The notes below the pieces were generated by a model, which did not search any database, was not told the origin of the DNA, and worked only from the letters and a program-made list of their open reading frames with translations. Both the position numbers and the translations under genes were made by a program. Source: Paeniglutamicibacter psychrophenolicus (GTDB lineage Bacteria; Actinomycetota; Actinomycetes; Actinomycetales; Micrococcaceae). From it: 64,000 nt of DNA. Numbering within the stretch: the stretch's first letter is position 1; every line of letters begins with the position of its first letter. The stretch spans positions 1,488,001 to 1,552,000 of the forward strand of contig NZ_JAGIOE010000001.1 in assembly GCF_017876575.1 (NCBI RefSeq), given 5' to 3'. Below, piece after piece: positions 60,198 to 64,000 of this stretch.

Positions 60198-61811
60198 ATG
60201 ACCATCAAGGATTTGGCCAGCAAGCCCCGTGGCCGTCGCGAATTTCTCAAGATGACCGGCATGCTTGGTGCAGCCGCTGCCTTCTCGGCAACGGTTGCGG
60301 CCTGCTCGAGCCCAGGGACCGCAACCGGCGGCAGCGCCGCCGCAACCGGTGCCGCCACCCACCTGGAAGCCGGCATCTCCTACGCCCTGTCCACCGGCTT
60401 CGACCCGATGACCTCCTCCGGCGCCACCCCGTTCGCCGCCAACATGCACATCTTCGAGGGCCTGGTCGACCTGCACCCGGCAACCCGCGAACCGTACCTG
60501 GCGCTGGCCGCCGCCGACCCGAAGCAGCTGACCGACACCAGCTGGGAGATCAAGCTTCGCTCCGGCGCCAAGTTCCACAACGGCGACCCGGTCACCGTCG
60601 AGGACGTCGTCTACTCCTTCGACCGAGTCACCGACACCAAGAACGCCTCGCTGTTCGCGCAGTTCGTGCCGTTCATCAAGTCGGTCAAGGCCAAGGGCGA
60701 AGACACCGTTGTGTTCACCCTGAACTACGCCTTCCCGCTATTTGCCACCCGCATCTCCGTGGTCAAGATCGTCCCGAAGAAGCTCGCCTCGGCGGACCAG
60801 GCGGCATTCGACGCGGCCCCGGTCGGCTCGGGCCCGTACAAGCTGGTCTCCGCCACCAAGGACGACAAGATCGTCTTCGAGAAGTTCGCCGACTACAACG
60901 GCGCCTACGCCGCCAAGGCAGACACCATGACCTGGTACCTGCTCTCGGATGCCGCCGCCCGCGTCACCGCGGCCGAATCCGGCCGCGTCGCGGCCATCGA
61001 GGACGTCCCGTATCTGGACGTCGACCGCCTCAAGTCCAAGATGAACGTCGAATCGGTGCAGTCCTTCGGCCTGCTCTTCCTGATGTTCAACTGCGAGTCC
61101 GGCCCGTTCGCCGACAAGCGCGTGCGCCAGGCGTTCCACTACGCCACCGACACGCAGACGGTCATCGACCGTGCACTGCTGGGCAACGCCAAGCCGGCCA
61201 CCTCCTACGTGCAGGAAACCCACCCGCAGTACGTCAAGGCCGCAAACGTCTACGGCTACGACGCCGCCAAGGCCGAGGCCCTGCTCAAGGAAGCCGGCGT
61301 CACCAACCTCGAGATCGAGTTGCTGACCACCGACACCTCCTGGGTCAAGGACATTGCCCCGTTGCTGCTCGAATCCTGGAACAAGCTCCCGGGCGTCAAG
61401 GTCACCATGCAGAACCTGCAGTCCGGTGCCCTGTACACCGAGCACGTCGACACCGGAAAGTTCACCATCGTGGCCGCCCCGGGCGACCCGTCGGTCTTCG
61501 GCAACGACCTGGATTTGCTGCTGAGCTGGTTCTACCGCGGCGATGTCTGGCCGACCAACCGCTTCCGCTGGTCCAAGACCGCCGAGTACAAGGCACTGCA
61601 GGGCATGCTCGACGCCGCGGTCAAGGCCAAGGACGAGGCCGGCGCGGTCAAGGCCTGGACCGAGGCCATCAACCTGCTCTCCGACCAGGTTCCGCTCTAC
61701 CCGGTGCTGCACCGCCAGCTGCCGACCGCCTGGGACGAGAAGAAGCTCGAGGGCTTCAAGCCTCTTCCGACCACCGGCATCTCCTTCGTCGGCGTGGCCC
61801 CCAAGGCCTAG
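60198..61811 (+). CDS. Peptide/nickel-type ABC substrate-binding lipoprotein
   Basis: 537 aa. The N-terminus has twin arginines at 13-14 in GRREFLK and a lipobox ending VAAC (Cys36), so it is a Tat-exported lipoprotein. The SBP_bac_5 domain includes [14 protein letters not shown] and [20 protein letters not shown], the typical start of peptide/nickel-binding proteins. It delivers substrate to the permease encoded next. A FadR-type regulator is divergent. Substrate could be a peptide, an opine or another small compound. Confidence 0.92.
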   Translation: MTIKDLASKPRGRREFLKMTGMLGAAAAFSATVAACSSPGTATGGSAAATGAATHLEAGISYALSTGFDPMTSSGATPFAANMHIFEGLVDLHPATREPYLALAAADPKQLTDTSWEIKLRSGAKFHNGDPVTVEDVVYSFDRVTDTKNASLFAQFVPFIKSVKAKGEDTVVFTLNYAFPLFATRISVVKIVPKKLASADQAAFDAAPVGSGPYKLVSATKDDKIVFEKFADYNGAYAAKADTMTWYLLSDAAARVTAAESGRVAAIEDVPYLDVDRLKSKMNVESVQSFGLLFLMFNCESGPFADKRVRQAFHYATDTQTVIDRALLGNAKPATSYVQETHPQYVKAANVYGYDAAKAEALLKEAGVTNLEIELLTTDTSWVKDIAPLLLESWNKLPGVKVTMQNLQSGALYTEHVDTGKFTIVAAPGDPSVFGNDLDLLLSWFYRGDVWPTNRFRWSKTAEYKALQGMLDAAVKAKDEAGAVKAWTEAINLLSDQVPLYPVLHRQLPTAWDEKKLEGFKPLPTTGISFVGVAPKA

Positions 61812-61919
61812 TCCTCGAACGTTCCGGTTGCGCCGCCGATTCTCCCAAGCCGGCGGCGCAACCGCAACCCTTCTGCAACACCCCTTGCCAACTCATTGCC
61901 TACCCATCGGAGTTCTTGC

Positions 61920-62876
61920 GTGGGAACCCTCCTACGGCTGCTGCTACGCCGCCTCGCCGCCCTGCCCCTGATGATCCTGGGAGTCACCTTCCTGGTCTTC
62001 ATCATCCTCAAGCTTGCACCCGGTGACGAGGCCACCTCCGCCCTGGGCGAAGGCGCCAGCGCGGCGGCCAAGGACGCCTACCGCGCCGAACGCGGGCTGA
62101 ACGACCCGCTGGTCATCCAGTACGTCTCCTTCCTGGGCCGGCTGATCCGCCTGGACTTCGGCGTGACCACCCCGCCGGCCCGCCCGGTCGGCGAAATGAT
62201 CGCCAACGCGTTCCCGCTGACCCTGCAGCTGACCTTCTTCGGCGTGCTGATCGCCGTGGTGATCTCCCTGGTCTTCGGCGTGCTCGGCGCCCTCTATCGC
62301 GACCGCTGGCCAGACCAGCTGGTCCGCGTCTTCTCCATTGCCGCGATCGCCACCCCGTCCTTCTGGCTGGGCATCCTGCTGATCCAGTGGCTCGCCCTGG
62401 GCGCCAACCCGCTGTTCCCCTCCGGCGGCGCCGCCGCCGCGGGCACCGGGCTCGGCGGCTGGCTCGCCCACATGACCCTTCCGGCACTCGCGCTGGCCAT
62501 CCCGGTCTCCGCCTCGCTGATCCGGGTGGTGCGCACCTCGATGGTCGAGGAACTCGACAAGGACTACGTCCGCACCGCCATCGGCAACGGCGTCCCGCGC
62601 GGCGAGGTGCTCACCCGCAACGTGCTGCGCAACGCGCTGGTCACCCCGGTCACGGTGCTGGGCCTGCGCATCGGGTACCTGCTGGGAGGTGCCGTGGTGA
62701 TCGAGATGATCTTCTCGCTGCCCGGCATGGGCCAGCTGATCATGAACGGCATCACCAACTCCGACGTGAACCTGGTCCAGGGCGTGGTGCTGGCCATCGC
62801 GGTCACCTTCGTGCTGGTCAACATCGCCGTGGACCTGCTCTACCTGCTCATCAACCCGCGCATCAGGACGGTGTAA
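61920..62876 (+). CDS. Peptide-type ABC transporter permease (DppB-like)
   Basis: 318 aa from GTG 61920 with GGAG nearby. Six helices, beginning LLRRLAALPLMILGVTFLVF. The cytoplasmic EAA loop region reads VRTAIGNGVPRGEVLTRNVLRNALVTP, where the conserved A-x3-G is present. The end MGQLIMNGITNSDVNLVQGVV is typical of DppB. It pairs with the following permease-ATPase fusion. Confidence 0.92.
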   Translation: MGTLLRLLLRRLAALPLMILGVTFLVFIILKLAPGDEATSALGEGASAAAKDAYRAERGLNDPLVIQYVSFLGRLIRLDFGVTTPPARPVGEMIANAFPLTLQLTFFGVLIAVVISLVFGVLGALYRDRWPDQLVRVFSIAAIATPSFWLGILLIQWLALGANPLFPSGGAAAAGTGLGGWLAHMTLPALALAIPVSASLIRVVRTSMVEELDKDYVRTAIGNGVPRGEVLTRNVLRNALVTPVTVLGLRIGYLLGGAVVIEMIFSLPGMGQLIMNGITNSDVNLVQGVVLAIAVTFVLVNIAVDLLYLLINPRIRTV

Positions 62877-62880
62877 CTTC

Positions 62881-64000
62881 ATGGCTCCCCTCGCCCCCCG
62901 CAACGGACTTGTCGCCCGCCTGAGTGCCGGCGGCACGCGCTTCACCGCGCTGCCGCTGGGCTCCAAGATCTCCCTGGCCTTCCTGGTGCTGATCGCCCTC
63001 GCGGCACTCTTCGCCCCGCTGCTGGCCCCGCAGGACCCGCTGGCCTCCGGCATCCCCGCCCAGGGCCCCAGCGCCGAGAACCCCTTCGGCACCGACCGGC
63101 TGGGCCGCGACATCCTCTCCCGGCTGCTCTTCGGCGCACAGGCCTCGCTGCTGGTCGGCCTGGGCTCGGTTGCCCTGGCCCTTCTCATGGGCGGGCTGCT
63201 CGGCGCGCTTGCCGCCACCAGCGCCAAGTGGGCCAACGAGACCATCATGCGCATCATGGACATGCTCATGGCCTTCCCCGGCATCGCCCTGGCCGCGGCG
63301 CTGCTGGCCTCGCTGGGCAACTCGCTGCCGGTGATCATCCTGTCGATCGCCATCATCTACACCCCGCAGATCGCCCGCGTGGTCCGCGCCAACGTGCTGG
63401 CCCAGTGGGGCGAGGACTACGTGCGCGCCGAACGCGTCATCGGCGCCGGGCGCTTCTACATCCTGGGCACCCACGTGCTGCGCAACTGCGCGGCACCGGT
63501 GCTGGTGTTCGCCACCATCATGGTCGCCGACGCGATCATCCTCGAGGCCTCGCTCTCCTTCCTGGGCGCAGGCATCCAGGACCCGGCACCAAGCTGGGGC
63601 AATGTGATCTCGTACGGGCGCACCCTGGTGCTCAACGGCGCCTGGTGGGCCACCACCTTCGCCGGCGTGACCATCCTGCTGACCGTGCTGGCGCTGAACA
63701 TCCTGGCCGAGGGCATGACCGATGCACTGGTGAACCCCAAGTCCACCAGGAAGTCGGCCTCCACCTCGGAGCGGGCCGCGGCCAAGGCCGCCAAGCCGGC
63801 CGTCGACACCGCCGCCCTGGCCCGCCTGCGCTCCGAGCTCGAGCTGCTCGCGGCCACCGAGGCCAAGCGCACCGACCGACTGGTGCTCGATTCCTCGAAC
63901 GGGGAACCGAAAACCATCCTGGAGGTTGCGAACCTCTCGATCCGCTTCCCGGCCCGCTTCGGCGAGACCCGGATCGTGGACAACGTCTCCTTCACCGTCC
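62881..64000 (+). CDS. Peptide ABC permease (DppC-like) fused to an ATP-binding domain (partial)
   Basis: 373 codons are visible with no stop, so the gene runs off the right edge. Residues 1-285 are a DppC-like permease with PFGTDRLGRDILSRLLFGAQ and the EAA-type region VRAERVIGAGRFYILGTHVLRN. A linker of about 50 charged residues follows. From about residue 345 the sequence LEVANLSIRFPA starts the ABC ATPase domain, showing an in-frame permease-ATPase fusion, a form seen in several actinobacteria. The start ATG lies 4 bp after the upstream permease stop. Confidence 0.88.
   Translation, partial: MAPLAPRNGLVARLSAGGTRFTALPLGSKISLAFLVLIALAALFAPLLAPQDPLASGIPAQGPSAENPFGTDRLGRDILSRLLFGAQASLLVGLGSVALALLMGGLLGALAATSAKWANETIMRIMDMLMAFPGIALAAALLASLGNSLPVIILSIAIIYTPQIARVVRANVLAQWGEDYVRAERVIGAGRFYILGTHVLRNCAAPVLVFATIMVADAIILEASLSFLGAGIQDPAPSWGNVISYGRTLVLNGAWWATTFAGVTILLTVLALNILAEGMTDALVNPKSTRKSASTSERAAAKAAKPAVDTAALARLRSELELLAATEAKRTDRLVLDSSNGEPKTILEVANLSIRFPARFGETRIVDNVSFTV

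Noticed and set aside
1-64000. CRISPR array, insertion sequence or rRNA operon
   Set aside because: No regularly spaced repeats, transposase motifs or rRNA sequence were seen on reading the window.

Overview
The window is chromosomal DNA of a high-GC Gram-positive bacterium. Gene content and protein style fit the Micrococcaceae (Arthrobacter, Paeniglutamicibacter or Glutamicibacter type): GTG starts with AAGGAG ribosome binding sites, fused PutA, a galTK pair with a divergent DeoR regulator, a putrescine-oxidase-like enzyme, and lipoproteins of the DUF6318 type. This placement is inference; no rRNA or other marker gene is present. No insertion sequence, prophage, integrase or CRISPR array was seen. 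The window cuts a gene at each end: an amino-acid ABC permease on the left and a peptide-transporter permease-ATPase fusion on the right.

1-14 kb: end of an amino-acid ABC importer; a SurA-like lipoprotein; a minus-strand operon pxpA - pxpBC - biotin carboxylase/BCCP - GntR (5-oxoproline or a related lactam) with a 15-bp palindrome before pxpA; several small hypothetical and membrane proteins; a TetR gene divergent from a flavin amine oxidase (putrescine-oxidase-like), tandem universal stress protein and APC permease operon, with a 21-bp operator-like palindrome between; then isopentenyl-diphosphate isomerase.

14-20 kb: an operon of etfB, etfA, a four-histidine membrane cytochrome b and an isobutyryl-CoA dehydrogenase-like enzyme, preceded by a 28-bp perfect inverted repeat. 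It meets an Lrp-ridA pair at a junction full of hairpins.

20-31 kb: two tRNA-Ala genes (CGC and GGC) flank mixed single genes: a small HTH protein, a DUF4232 membrane protein, a hemerythrin, an unknown membrane protein, an N5-(carboxyethyl)ornithine-synthase-like enzyme, an AlkB-like dioxygenase, an EEP-family hydrolase, a ferredoxin-reductase-type flavoprotein, an MFS exporter and a TetR regulator.

31-42 kb: a secreted SH3-SH3-polysaccharide deacetylase; galT-galK with a divergent DeoR regulator; Ogt; a TIGR01777 epimerase; an S10 peptidase; a DUF4282 protein; putP.

42-54 kb: LysR divergent from putA (proline uptake and oxidation, with putP nearby), a vapBC toxin-antitoxin pair, a histidine kinase/response regulator with a Nat-type ABC exporter, a GH15 glycosidase and a Tat-exported metallophosphoesterase.

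54-64 kb: a VOC protein, a PKD-domain secreted protein with a DUF6318 lipoprotein, an MFS exporter, a hotdog thioesterase, and a FadR-type GntR divergent from a peptide/nickel-type ABC importer with a 12-bp palindrome between them. The main theme is uptake and oxidation of amino acids, amines and peptides, with electrons passing through ETF, flavoproteins and PutA.
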